DNA of 64,000 nucleotides from Stenopsyche tienmushanensis (taxonomy: Eukaryota > Arthropoda > Insecta > Trichoptera > Stenopsychidae). Below are positions 40,360 through 52,151 of the stretch, one piece after another (positions within the stretch are counted from its first letter, which is position 1; each line of letters opens with the position of its first letter). The notes beneath the pieces were generated by a model, which worked only from the letters and a program-made list of their open reading frames with translations, did no database searches and was not told where the DNA came from. The DNA lies in contig WACJ01000127.1 of the NCBI GenBank assembly GCA_008973525.1, positions 434,001 through 498,000 of the forward strand. The letters run 5' to 3'. The position numbers and the translations under genes are program-made.

Positions 40360-41287
40360 CAGTTTGGGCGTGATCCGATATTAAAAACGTTTCCCACGTT
40401 TCACACCGCACCAAGAAGCTAGCAACACTATACGCTTTTTACGCTTTGTTCACAGTTTTCATAGTGACAGACGTCATTTTGCGTTGAAACAAGACGCGAA
40501 ATTGGCGTCAATCTTATTTCCAAGATTAGTTGAGTTTACAATGGCTGAATATGTAGATATTTCTATTTTTTTGCAAGAAAGCAATGAATTGCTCAATATG
40601 AAAGTTCTTCCCGCCGACGCTATTTCGCCGACGAGTTTCGGTGTTCCGATGCGGTGGAGCGTGAATCCGGAGTTGCCATTATAAAAAATGTCATGATGAC
40701 TGCTCACGCTGCTACCTCTTTTGCATTGAGCACCGTGAGCAACTATGACGTCACAAGGATTCAATTTGAAATTTCTTCCCGACAACGCTATTCGAGCTTA
40801 GAGTGGTGTTTATTATAAATAAATATATATTTATTTATAATAAATATTATTTATCAATAAATAAATAAATTAATTAATTAAATAAATTAAATGCCACTGA
40901 ATATATAATGAAACGTTTATTCTAGTAATTGAGCACCTATGGCTGCTAAAATAGGCGATATTCATCCAGTAAATAAGAGAAGTGAACAAACAAGAACGGC
41001 ACAAAATTAAAACAATGTACATATTAAAAAGTAGCTAACAAAAATTCAGGTGATTTTTGTCATTGGTAAACAGCCTAGAATTCGTCACCAACGTCCCTTC
41101 TATAATCCAAATGTTTTTTCTATTGATATTCTTGCTGATGACAGGCAAAAGTTGAAATTTTTGTTTCGCTGTTAGATGTCCGCTCGTACAGCTCTCGTCG
41201 ATATTGTGAACAGTGTGAACAAACGATATGGTGTTGCCAGGATAGAAACGTGAGAAACGTTTTTAATATCGGATTACGCCCTTTGTG
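40360..41287. mobile_element. Non-autonomous DNA transposon with long inverted ends, class unassigned
   Basis: The left end from 40,366 and the minus strand of the right end from 41,281 share GGGCGTRATCCGATATTAAA, continuing through AACGTTTCYCACGTTTC. This is about 38 bp with two or three mismatches, with weaker similarity inward (GCAACAC, TTTGTTCACA) to roughly 100 bp. The outermost bases differ (CAGTTT against CACAAA). The interior has a direct repeat (TTCTTCCCG followed by an ACGCTATT-like block near 40,605 and 40,775) and an AT-only tract (40,810-40,890). Short open frames inside do not resemble a transposase. No convincing target-site duplication was found. Confidence 0.6.
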
Positions 41288-41355
41288 TCTAAAGTAGAAG
41301 TCCGACATAAATCATGATGATGGCCAAATATATCGTTATTAAATTTGACAGTTCG

Positions 41356-42116
41356 ATGAAGGTGTTGACATTGCGTGCCATAAATCGGGTAGCGCCTGTC
41401 GCTCGTTGGGGGCTATTTTGTGCGGCGGCTGTTGTTTATTTAAGATCATATGTGATGGCTGAAGGTCCTCAAATGCAAGCCGGTTGATTTTAATTCATAC
41501 TAAATGCATTTCGCATGAGAATGATGTATTACCGATATAATACAATTTTTAGACGTATTATTTAGAACTCTTTTAGATAGATGCGGTCTCCATATAGAAT
41601 TGATCTTAAATGTGTTTTGATCTTTGCATTGAAGGTTTACATTCGATTGCTTATGTGACCGTTCCGAGCAACGATGTCGGCAAAACACTAGCCCGTAAGA
41701 TCGTTGAGAATAAATTAGCAGCCTGCGTCAATGTCATTCCTCAAATAACTTCAGTCTACGAATGGAAAGGAGAGATCAACGAAGATAGCGAAGTAATATT
41801 TATTCTAATGATATTTATGTAAAAATAAATCCGATAATAGAAATATGACATTCCATTTTTAAAACTCAGAATGCTACATTATTCAATTATGTTCTGTATA
41901 ATTTTATAATATATTTATGATTGATTCTATTTAATTTTTTCTATACTTTAGGCTTTGCTGATGATAAAAACACGTACATCAAGAATCGACGATCTAACTA
42001 AATTTGTCAAAGATAATCATCCTTACGAAGTATGCGAGGTGATCTCTACTATTATAGACAACGGAAATCTACCTTATTTGAAATGGATAAGTGATACTGT
42101 GCCAGAAATAAAATAA
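41356..42116 (+). CDS. CutA homologue (divalent-cation tolerance protein family), 149 aa, 3 exons
   Basis: Small ferredoxin-like-fold protein. Family members form trimers; bacterial CutA1 is linked to copper tolerance and the vertebrate protein to acetylcholinesterase processing. Exons 41356-41482, 41635-41792 and 41952-42116 join in frame with GT/AG introns. The first exon gives MKVLTLRAIN and then a hydrophobic stretch (residues about 17-30, GLFCAAAVVYL), consistent with a signal peptide, membrane anchor or organelle-targeting segment. The domain follows: SIAYVTVPS, LAACVNVIPQITSVYEWKG, LLMIKTRTS, HPYEVCEVI, YLKWI. These are the conserved CutA blocks in order, so the domain is complete. One oddity is Cys in HPYEVCEVI, where Pro is usual in the family. 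The start is the only ATG in frame ahead of the first donor. A transposon end lies 68 bp upstream. AATAAA at 42137-42142 is a likely polyadenylation signal. Confidence 0.93.
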
Positions 42117-42136
42117 ATGTTGTTGATATTATTTTG

Positions 42137-42142
42137 AATAAA
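42137..42142 (+). terminator. Candidate polyadenylation signal of the CutA gene
   Basis: AATAAA 21 nt after the stop codon, at the usual kind of position for a compact 3' UTR. Confidence 0.55.
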
Positions 42143-44649
42143 TCTTTTTAATTATATATTTGATTATTATTTTCGTTTATTATAATTTTATATGAAATCT
42201 TTCAAATGTATAATGCTCATTTAATGAAAACTACTTTTCAATCATCAACAGGTATCTCTTGCCATAAAACCAGTCGACCATCCCATTATTACGTCTTTCT
42301 ATAACGACTCAAATTTTAACTTTACTGTCTTTTAAGGGAGGCTTATAAGTTCGAGAACATCCTCAAAATCTACATGTACCTGTAGGTAGCCCGTGGTTAG
42401 ATTTGTAACTAAATAACATTTTTAGAGTCTGTATTTATTACATACGTTACGATATTGTATCACTATTTCGGTTGATTGCTCTATGATCCGATTATCAGAT
42501 TTATGCCTCACAAGAAACTACCAATTCACGCTGGACAATGAATATGTTAAAAAATGTTTTTTTTAGAATTCCATACCAATGAAGTTATATTCATGTGTTA
42601 TGTAAGTTTTGGATTACCAATTTGAGGACATGTGTCCATAATTAACCCTTTAAGTAGTAAGTTAATTTTAAAAAACGTAGATGCTATATTCGTATGTGCA
42701 CCGCTTCTTGTCCACAAAAATCCACATTTTCTCAGGATCGCGCAGCATGAGTCAATTTTGTGCATCAATAAACGAATCTTGTCACTGTTCATAGTACATA
42801 ATATTCATTAATTTCTTTGCATAAACATAAACAATACATGTGTATCTTCACTTTTAGTAACAAAAAAAGGCATTTGTTGAAGCTTAAAATTTATTAATTT
42901 GAGTTATTGTTATCGATCAATACAATCATATGAGTATATGATGAGACTCTCCAATTCTGTCTCCGCACACATTGTTTCTAGCAAGTCCGGAAGTGTGCGA
43001 GAATGCTCTTTCTGTATCAATTGAATTCGAATATCAATACGCGAAAATCATTAAAAGGTCATTTGCTTTGTTTCATTTTTGTTATTCCATTTTTTTCTCC
43101 CAATCCTCACCTATATATTCCTTTGCCAACCAATTAATAAAAACACTCCTCCATCTGGGTTCTTTCGAGGGGGCATTCCATCATGTGATTCCTTGAAGAG
43201 AGCATAAATAAACGCTGTGGACATGTAAAAATGTTCTAAAAGAAATCTATTTTTTTAGCCTGAATGAAAAAATTGTTCCACACCATTTATTTTTTTAGTA
43301 TTATATAAGAGTGCCATAATAAATCTTAAAAATATTCATTTCATTGTATGATGTATTTATTGAGAAAAAAATTGCCTATTTTTTGAGCCGTCAAAGTGGG
43401 ATAAGTAAGTTAAACATTAGCACTACCTACATTTTTATTGTACATTTCAGAACTTTGGCAAAATGTAGCCATGGATTTTATTTCTTCGACAGATAAAGAG
43501 GTTGACTAGTTGACCAATAAATAAAACATAATGTTATTAATAGTCTTGGATAATCAGTGATTTGTTTATTATAATATTTATTAACTTAATAATATAGTTC
43601 AGTCAGGGTAAAAAATTAAATTAAAATAAAAACAAGTGTTGAACAAGTATATAATTTTGTATATTAAAATTTTAAAGCTTTTAAACTCTATATTGTAAAC
43701 AATAATAATGTAAAATTCAGCCGTCCACAAATAGCGATGTTATCAGTCATGATTAATAATATATAATTAAAAAATAATATGATATATTGTGTACAATAAT
43801 TTTACAATTCATTTGACTTTTTGATAATACGGAGTATAACACATCCAAATGGAAAAAGAGAGGAACTATTCAAATCAAAAAGAATCAGTAAAGATATTGC
43901 AATATTTCATAGAAATTTATAATTAATCAAAAATGCATGTCAATACTGAAAATCAGTACCAATATATATTTAACATCAAAATCCATGATAGCATATACAA
44001 AATATGATTTGTAAAGAATATAAAGTGGTCGTTAAATATATGTGTATATTTACAGAATGTCAAGGCTATTACATTTTAAATAATATTTCAACAGAAAGGA
44101 ATAAAGCATCTCGCACAAATAAAAAAAATTGATGTAACTCAATTTTGAATCTATCTTAGATTCAGACGTTAAATAAAAATCAATCAAGTTACTTAGTAAA
44201 TTGTATGATACTATCACTCCCATTCAAATTATAAATGATAATAAATTCAAAACGCATTAATTTAAAAATAAAAAAATTCACACAGTAAATAATCTCAATA
44301 GAATAAAAACTATGACTTAAAATATAAATAGAAGAAAAAACATGGAGAAAATTTCATAGTAAAAAAATGATAATAATTTGAAAATCATAAAAATATTATA
44401 ACCGATATTACACAAATTGAGATTTTTTATGACTCTATACTTTAATTTTATACAAAAACATATTCATAACGATCACATTTTTTCATCAATAAATCCTCAT
44501 TTATATATATAGGCAAATGAATGCTTAAATCTGCACACTCTTTACATGAAACTTAAAACTATACAAAATACATGTAAAAGTCTTATAAATTTACGATGCA
44601 AATAACATTACTTTTTTCTTGCTGATTTTATCCGCGCGCGGTCAATAAT
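42143..44649. other. Gene-free AT-rich interval after CutA
   Basis: No gene recognised on either strand. A solitary TTAACCCTTTAAG at 42643-42655 resembles the piggyBac-type termini elsewhere in the window but has no partner nearby. Confidence 0.45.
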
Positions 44650-44807
44650 TACAAACATTTCGATTATTTACTCTATTGTAAGTAAAAAAAAAAGAAAAAT
44701 GTATAAATAGTGACTAATATTACGTGATGAACTCTCATGGCAATGTTTCCTCGTCAACAGCGGCGGGCCATCGTTCGCGCGTCGTGGCAACTCAATCGGC
44801 GACGTCC
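44650..44807 (-). other. Candidate isolated minus-strand exon in a small GC-rich patch
   Basis: 44,730-44,860 is GC- and CpG-richer than anything for kilobases around. On the minus strand a good acceptor (TTATTTTTTGCAG) precedes an open frame in one phase only, starting TSPIELPRRANDGPPLLTRK. It then reads into low-complexity AT sequence before a stop near 44,660. It could be an alternative distal exon of the EFA6 gene, a terminal exon of another gene or non-coding DNA. No partner donor in the right phase was identified. Confidence 0.2.
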
Positions 44808-45481
44808 CTGCAAAAAATAAGCTATTTAATTTGGGCGCAGAAAACGAGGCGGACGCTAATGTTGTGCAAATTAAATTTGCTACTATTTACAAAAATATTA
44901 AGCTAGTGTTTTGGCTGTCGTGTGATATTTTCGTTGTGATGACAGGTGGTGCTAATTCCGTGTGTTCGATTCTATTTCAAGTGAGGTGTGGATGTGGGAC
45001 TAACGTTTTCTATGAATATAAATAAATCTATTCTTCGAACTACGGTTTAAAAATAATAATCGTGTATTTTTATTGCCTTCAACATTTTTTTTCCCGATGC
45101 ACTAAATAACATCCCTAACGTAATAAATGCTTACACGCGGATATGTAATGATTTCATTAAAACTTAAAATTATGTATTCAATTATCATCATATAGATTTA
45201 TGTAGTAAATAGCGATTCTCAATATCTATTAGATGACAAAGATATGCTATTTGATTCATATAAACTTTAAGACGTACACTCGGTATCGAATGAATATCCA
45301 TGTTTAATTTTATAAATTAGATTTGAATGCATTTAGAGAGCTTTTATAACTAATTAGTATAGCAAAACAAGTCCCACTTAGAAATCAATTCTGGGAACAA
45401 TTAAATCTTATGTACGTATAACACAATCTTGTAATTTCGGATTTGAATCATCTTGTTCAAATTAAATTGGAAAGATAAGTA

Positions 45482-45960
45482 CACTTGGGTCTATTTTTAT
45501 GCGATTTTGAAGTTATGCGGTTTTCAAAAATAATAGAACCTATCCCTTATTTTTCCATAGAGGACAAAGCTTTTTTTTATGCTAATGCGTATAAAAAAAT
45601 ATTTAAAATACACTAGTGCAAATTACAACTGTTAAAGTGCGATTGTGTATAGAGCCGAAAATTGGCCTTGATTATTAATCTTTACTTTATTTCCTCGAAT
45701 CAACCACAAGAGCAATAAAGTCGCCATACGATTATCGTGTAAAATTGACTTTAATAAAGAAATTCTAAGATAAATATGTATTGTGTTTTTTTTTATGCGA
45801 TTTTTGGTACATTCTATCACATTGATTTGAAGTTATGCGATTTTTAAAAATTATGAAACCTATCTCTTAGTTTTCTATATAGTTCAAGTCTTTTTTATGC
45901 GAATTTTTTATATGCGACTCGCAATGAAACATTTCTATTGCATAAAAACAGACCCGAGTG
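45482..45960. mobile_element. Pogo/Tc1-mariner-type MITE with internal direct repeats
   Basis: The ends are inverted copies (CACTTGGGTCTATTTTTATG at the left; CACTCGGGTCTGTTTTTATG on the minus strand at the right) and are bordered by TA on both sides (45480-45481, 45961-45962). This is the target duplication of Tc1/mariner/pogo elements. Inside, a block of about 95 bp beginning TTGAAGTTATGCGRTTTT occurs twice in direct orientation (from about 45,508 and 45,828), each followed by an AACCTATCYCTTA-like word. There is no coding capacity. Confidence 0.75.
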
Positions 45961-45962
45961 TA

Positions 45963-46549
45963 TTTTCTGAAAAATATATTTAGCTTTATTGTAAAGGAAC
46001 ATATTTTTGGGGTAGCAACATTGCTTTTCAATACGTTCACCGCTCAGCGGAAATTGATAAAGTTTCTCATGGGGCCCAAATCAATTTCGCGATTCGCTTG
46101 AAGCTGTTGTTTATTTTATATCGATAAGGTATATGCAGTGGAACGAGTTCACAAACAATCGTTAACATCCACCAGGAATAGTTTCCGATAGAATTACCTT
46201 CCCATATTATGCCAAGTGATGTTCTTTCATTATTTATGGATAAAAAAGTGATAAGCCTTCTGGTTGTAGAAACGAACAGTGGAAAGTATGAAGTGGCATT
46301 GTAAATTGCCATTACATTTTCTTATAGAAGAAAAGTAATAAATAAGAAGAAAAAAAATTAGAAGGAATTGCATTCTATGTTTCCAGAAAGAGACAAATTC
46401 TCGAATGTCAAGAAGTAAGCCGCAGCCACATTCATAGCCGCCAACAAGGGAGAATCCAAACATTTACTGCAACGTGTCAAAATGGAAAGTAAAGACTGTG
46501 GGTTATTATAAATAAGATGAAAACCAAAGCAATGAAAATTGATAGAACA
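45963..46549. other. Gene-free stretch
   Basis: No gene or repeat recognised. Confidence 0.4.
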
Positions 46550-46790
46550 GTAACTTTTAGGGGACCAGCCACTAAGTCTATGTGCCCAACAGGTCCTAAA
46601 ATGGAACCTCTGACACTGCGTAGGAGAACTTTCCGATCAGCTTCCATGCCTGAACATGATCTGCTGTCATGTCAGTATATTTGCATGGACACTCCGAAAG
46701 ACTACTGAGCCCTAGTTGAAGGAGATGCGACTCAAATCGCCCATGTCCTGTGAGGAACTGGGAGGTACAATGATCTGAAACCATACAGAC
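46550..46790 (-). mobile_element. Non-LTR retrotransposon 3' fragment
   Basis: The minus strand encodes QFLTGHGRFESHLLQLGL and then a CxC...H knuckle beginning SECPCKYTDMTADH. This matches the RNase H end and zinc-knuckle junction found at the C-terminus of R1/Jockey-group ORF2 proteins. The catalytic reverse transcriptase is absent. Confidence 0.6.
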
Positions 46791-46794
46791 GGTG

Positions 46795-46995
46795 AGCAGT
46801 GTGTCAGGGAAGAGAGGAAGAGAATGGTCACCACGAAGATGGAGCGACCAAGTACAGAAGGCGACCGATTCAATCCTCATTATAGCCGAGGACGGCGGAA
46901 TACAGGGACGACACGGTTCAGAATCAGATCAAATCTACATAGTCATAGTCACGATCCTCATTAATGAGGAAACGAAAATAAAGAAGAAGTAATAT
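46795..46995 (+). mobile_element. RTE-like retrotransposon 3' end
   Basis: Plus-strand translation has the basic Arg-Arg-Trp-Ser-Asp tail (PRRWSDQVQKATDS) typical of the last residues of RTE-type ORF2 proteins. It is followed by a short 3' tail rich in AATGAGGAAACG and then GAA/AAG units. It lies head-to-head with the minus-strand fragment at 46550-46790, so two different elements have been joined here. Confidence 0.5.
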
Positions 46996-48642
46996 AATGT
47001 TATATATTATTTTAATTCTATTTAATTGGATAAAGTAAATTTTCACTCAAATACGGGTTATCCCCACAGAAGAATAACCGTCACTCGTATCTGGCTGACG
47101 TACGTGTTAATTCAATAAATTGAAGCAGCCAAATGGAATCTGCTTCTGATTACAATTACATATCTAAACGTCAAATTCATTTATATGACCTATAAATAAA
47201 ATTTAAAAAAATTGATTATCAGTATGACATAGGTATTGTATACAGATGTGGTTAATAAAAACAAATATTCTAAAAAAAAAACATGTTAGACAAATAAAAT
47301 AAAACTAACACAAACAAATAATTTCACCTATTTTCCATGATTGATTGTAGAAATTTAGAAAAGAAAATAGTGTCATGTTATATTTGCGACATGCGGCTTG
47401 TATTTTTTCCTCAATAAAACAAGTGTAAGTACATGCAAATAGTCACATATTTATGTGTGACAAAATAATTTGAATTTGATTAGTAATTTATGAAAAAACA
47501 TGATGAAACATGCACGATAGGTACTCAATCAAACGTAGACGATTGTAGATGGATTTGTCATATTGAATCAGAACAATTCAGTTACGAAATGGACCAAAAT
47601 CATATATTTTCATCATCTAAAAAGCTTGTGAATTCAAAATTTCAGTTGTTTTACTTGTTTTCATACAGTGTTTTAAGTTTAACTGTGTGTTTATTGTCAT
47701 TGTAAATTACACAATTATTACTAAACAAAAATCATTACACATGTTATTTATATTACATAACATTTCGCTAATATCAAGCACTATAAAATAACATTGTAAA
47801 ACATCAAGCATACACACACAGTGAGTGAGAAGATGTGAAATTTGAAGAAATCATCAAGAGGAAGCAAAATAAATCTTCATAAAATAGAAACACATTCCAT
47901 GCATGCAAAGTATTTCTTCATATACGAAAATATTTTTAACCATACCATTTATCCTTCATATAATCCTGTGTAATGGCACACGTTGGTGCGTATTTGCTCC
48001 AAGCGATTATATAAACTATGGATGGGTAGAAAAATCTTGGACACGAGAAAAAATACACTTACTACAAATGATTTTTATTTATTTATATACAATAAATCAA
48101 ACTTGTTTCAATTTATAATGAATGTAGTGATTTGACCGTCTTCAAAATGAGACGATTTAAAAATAAATAGCGGAAATTCTACATAAGGCATTTTATATTT
48201 GACTAGTAATTATAAGATGTTCGGGATTAAATATTTTATATGTATGTATATATATATATTATATTTTATCGAAATACATTCTTCAGTTTTATGAGATATC
48301 TAAGGGGTATATCAGATTACATGTAAAATTTACTAATAAATACTAGTAGAATTGATCATCTGCAATTTACAATAGTATTACATAAAAGCGGTAATCAGTA
48401 CATTCGAACAACCCTAGCTCGTTATCTGTCAGACCATATTTTTATATAATATTAATAAGAATAAAATAAATCACTGCGAATATAAATATATATATATTCA
48501 TACGCAGTGATTTTCAAATTTCGATGGACAAAATAAATTCAAATTTGACTCATAAATCACTCTAAGAATCTGAACGCTTCATTTGGGAGATTTTCGTATG
48601 AATTTAAAATGAGGATATTTTAATTCCATTTGTGCCCAAATA
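46996..48642. other. Gene-free AT-rich stretch
   Basis: No gene recognised. A short dinucleotide TA run lies near 48,241-48,260. Confidence 0.45.
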
Positions 48643-49214
48643 TTAACCCTTTCTAGTCCTCGGCAGATTTTCTGCAATTGAGAATATTTGCGCACTCGTC
48701 ATATTTGTTTTTTTTTTATCAACAAGCAGGCATATTGACAACATACAAGCATAAAACTCTTTTCAGATGAAAACATTAGCACTTTAGGCAGATGCACATC
48801 AACACATCTCCACAAAATATAAAGCTGATAACGTTAAAGTAGGTATGCATTTCAAAAAGATTGATTTAGCTTTCACAATTAAAAGTACAACACAATTTGA
48901 TTCATGAAATACAAGCCATGAAGTTTTTAGTAGCTTTGTAATATAGTAATACAGAAAACTTTAACAAATCATGAAAAATAAAAGGTTAGAATACGAAAAA
49001 TCATCAAGAACATAAAATCATAGCGAATCAAATAATTTTTAAACCAGCTTTGGCTTACCATTCTAAAAGATGCAGCAACCAGGTAAAAACCTGTAATATT
49101 AATAAAAGATAAAACTAATCCATTTATTGTTCATAGGAGTATTTATCCCGGGGTAATGAATTATATTGATATTTTATACTATGAAACGATTATTGGAAAG
49201 ACTTAAAGGGTTAA
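48643..49214. mobile_element. Tentative TTAA-flanked piggyBac-type MITE
   Basis: The left border reads TTAACCCTTTCTAGTC (48,643) and the right border, on the minus strand, TTAACCCTTTAAGTC (from 49,214). A perfect palindrome GCAGATTTTCTGC lies just inside the left end (about 48,662-48,674), as subterminal palindromes do in the firmer TTAA elements at 52152, 55511 and 61733. The ends are short, so coincidence in AT-rich DNA is possible. The interior is non-coding. Confidence 0.35.
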
Positions 49215-52151
49215 TATTCTAAACATGGGCACTACAAAGTTAACATGATATAATTTTTATAATCATACTTTAATGAATTTTAAATAGCTCTGCTAAGAGC
49301 CGTCGTGATGGTGGAAGATATAACTATGAGGATACAAAAGCCTCTTTAAAAAATTACAATCTCAATAAATTAGCAAAATATTAAAGTTTTACACTAATTC
49401 TTAGAATTATACTTCAAAATATTGAAATTTCAATATTCTACACTAAAAAGATCAGGTCACTAGACCGTAATAAGTCGATAATATAACGGGTAGCACCAAT
49501 ATTTAAAGAATAAATTACAATAATATATCACTAATTTTAAACAATATTTTTGGATCCAAACACAAATAGGAAAGAACAGATGAATTAAATCAATATTTTC
49601 TCTTCGATAACTTCAATAAATTACGCACTACAATTGACAAAAGAAATCTTATGAAAATTTGCAAATGCTTCATGCCAAGATTATTCTAAATCGTAAATCT
49701 AATTAGGATATATTACCCCAAAAAATATAAGGGTTGATGTTAATTGAAAAACTCACTAAAATTAATTTACGGCACAATGTGATGTCATTTAATACGAAAA
49801 CAATCATAGAACATATACATTCGTTTAACCTAAAGAAATTGACAAACGTTAATTGATCCGAGCCCAAGATCCTTATGGGTGATCAGATAAACATATATCA
49901 ATTTTATTACATTTGAGCGTTTCGAAAAGAAATTATTTTTATACAGCTAAAATTTCAGCCTCGTACGTAAGCACATAAAAACGAATAAACCTGTTGTCAT
50001 AACTCAAAATATCAACGGACTTTAATATAGATTAAAAATAAATTACGTTATTGGCAGCACGGATCGATGTAAAATTTACTCTGCATTACCTAAGTCATAA
50101 TTGTAATATAAATAAATAAATATATTTTATCGTATATATATAAAGAGATATAAATACAATGAGTAAATACTATTTTTAAAATTCCTAAACATGTGTGTAC
50201 ATTTAGTTGTCAATGAATGATAATACAGTTAGTCAATTCAATAAATTCATCACAGAATGCAAAATGTATATATAGAATAATCGTTATTTATGAGAGCAGA
50301 CGAAATGTATTTGCGACAAATAAAATACCCATATAACTACAAATTAGCTCACATATTATAAATACAATACAGAACGATTAAATATGTATAAGGTAATTGA
50401 AGCAAGTCCACACTGATGTAGAAATACGTGATGTATTTATTTAAACGCGTTAATCGAAGGAAAAGCTCTATAATATTTTACGAAGCGCATATATAAAATA
50501 TATGAGATGATTGTAAATTTATCACATCAATTAATAAACGATATTTCTAAAAAAAAAACCTGCATATTATTAGTATTTCAATATCAATGTAGACTTTCTT
50601 CAATTAGAATTAAATTGCATTAAGCTACTTTAACATACATGATTGTGATGCGACTATTCTTTTCGATAATTTTTAAACAGTTTTCACATATCCAAATTTT
50701 TTAATACGTGACGACGACTAACAGTGTGTACATTTGGATTTTAACGGTTGATTTAAAAATAAATGCTTTAATATTTGCACTGTTCAGATTGATTTTTAAT
50801 TTTTACAATAGACTTTGTAAATATTTTAAAATTCATAGACTGCAATTTCATAGTTAGCAGCGCATTAACGACATATTTTATATTCATTATTTATTACATT
50901 TATGTTTTTACGCATCGAACAATATTCTATTGAACTTGAATTACACTGAAAATGAAAAGCCGGTGAAGCATTAAAATAAGGCCCATTAATTCATTCGGAA
51001 TGCTTCAATCAAAGGCTCAAAGAATCGATACAAGTTTTTAGCAATACATCAAATCCTTTTGGACTGCAATTAAATTTCACATCTAAAATGTTATTGTGGC
51101 AGATTATCGATCACTATATAATATTAAATATAATTTATATAACTCACAAATTGAATATCCTTATTTTCATAAAATTATTTCCAATGAAAGAATGAGGGTT
51201 CATTTAAAAAAGAAATCACATTTATTTACCACGTAGATTACAAATAACTTTTCACACGGATCTTCATAACCAAAGTTTAGTCGTGAATGAAACGTTCATC
51301 CGATATATAAAATAGGATGTCCAATTTAAACACCTGGATTTATGTCATTATCGAGTACACAATTCACATTCGATCTCGAAAGTCAGTATTGAAAATGTAA
51401 TTGTCAAGAGATCCATCATAAAAACACAAATGATGTACTACACATTCTTAAAACATATGATTTCGTTTACAAATATACTTTATATAGAAAAATGTCCATT
51501 TCATAATCTCACTAATATTTAAAAGTTTTCTCCACACATTTTTATACAGTTAATGTTTTAGTATTTGCCGACTTTTCTTTCGTAAACTAAGATTAAATTT
51601 GCAATTAAAATCTTAAACAACTATTTGCACAAATAATAAATTATTTTTTGTATAGTTTGAGCAATTGTACACATTTTTTTATTCACCCAGTCAAATATTT
51701 CTGGAAAAATACTTAAGATAAAAAGTAAAAATACATGAAAAACAAAACACCAAACAACCATGATAGCCATGCTACACATACTGAACCAATACTAGCACAA
51801 GTATAAAGATCTATTTAATCAAAAAGTTTTCTAAGAAGAGAGTAAATGGTCAGTTGAATTGCAAATAATAAGGGTATCGGAAATAATATATTGTTTTTAT
51901 AATGACCCTTTTTAATTTTTAAAGATTAATCTTATTAATTCAAAATTTCAAGCAAGTTTAATACCTCATAAAATTAATAAATTCAACACAATTGAACTGC
52001 TAGGTGAAACGACGGTTACTTTTAAATACAAATTTTGAATTTCCACGTATAAAATTGTATGCATTTTATTATGACAAATGCAAAAACTGTAAGCTTTTGA
52101 ATTTGAAAAAGCATATTTAAAACATCTGGAAACACTAGACTAAAATTAAAA
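49215..52151. other. Gene-free, very AT-rich stretch
   Basis: No gene, RNA or repeat recognised on either strand. Confidence 0.5.
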
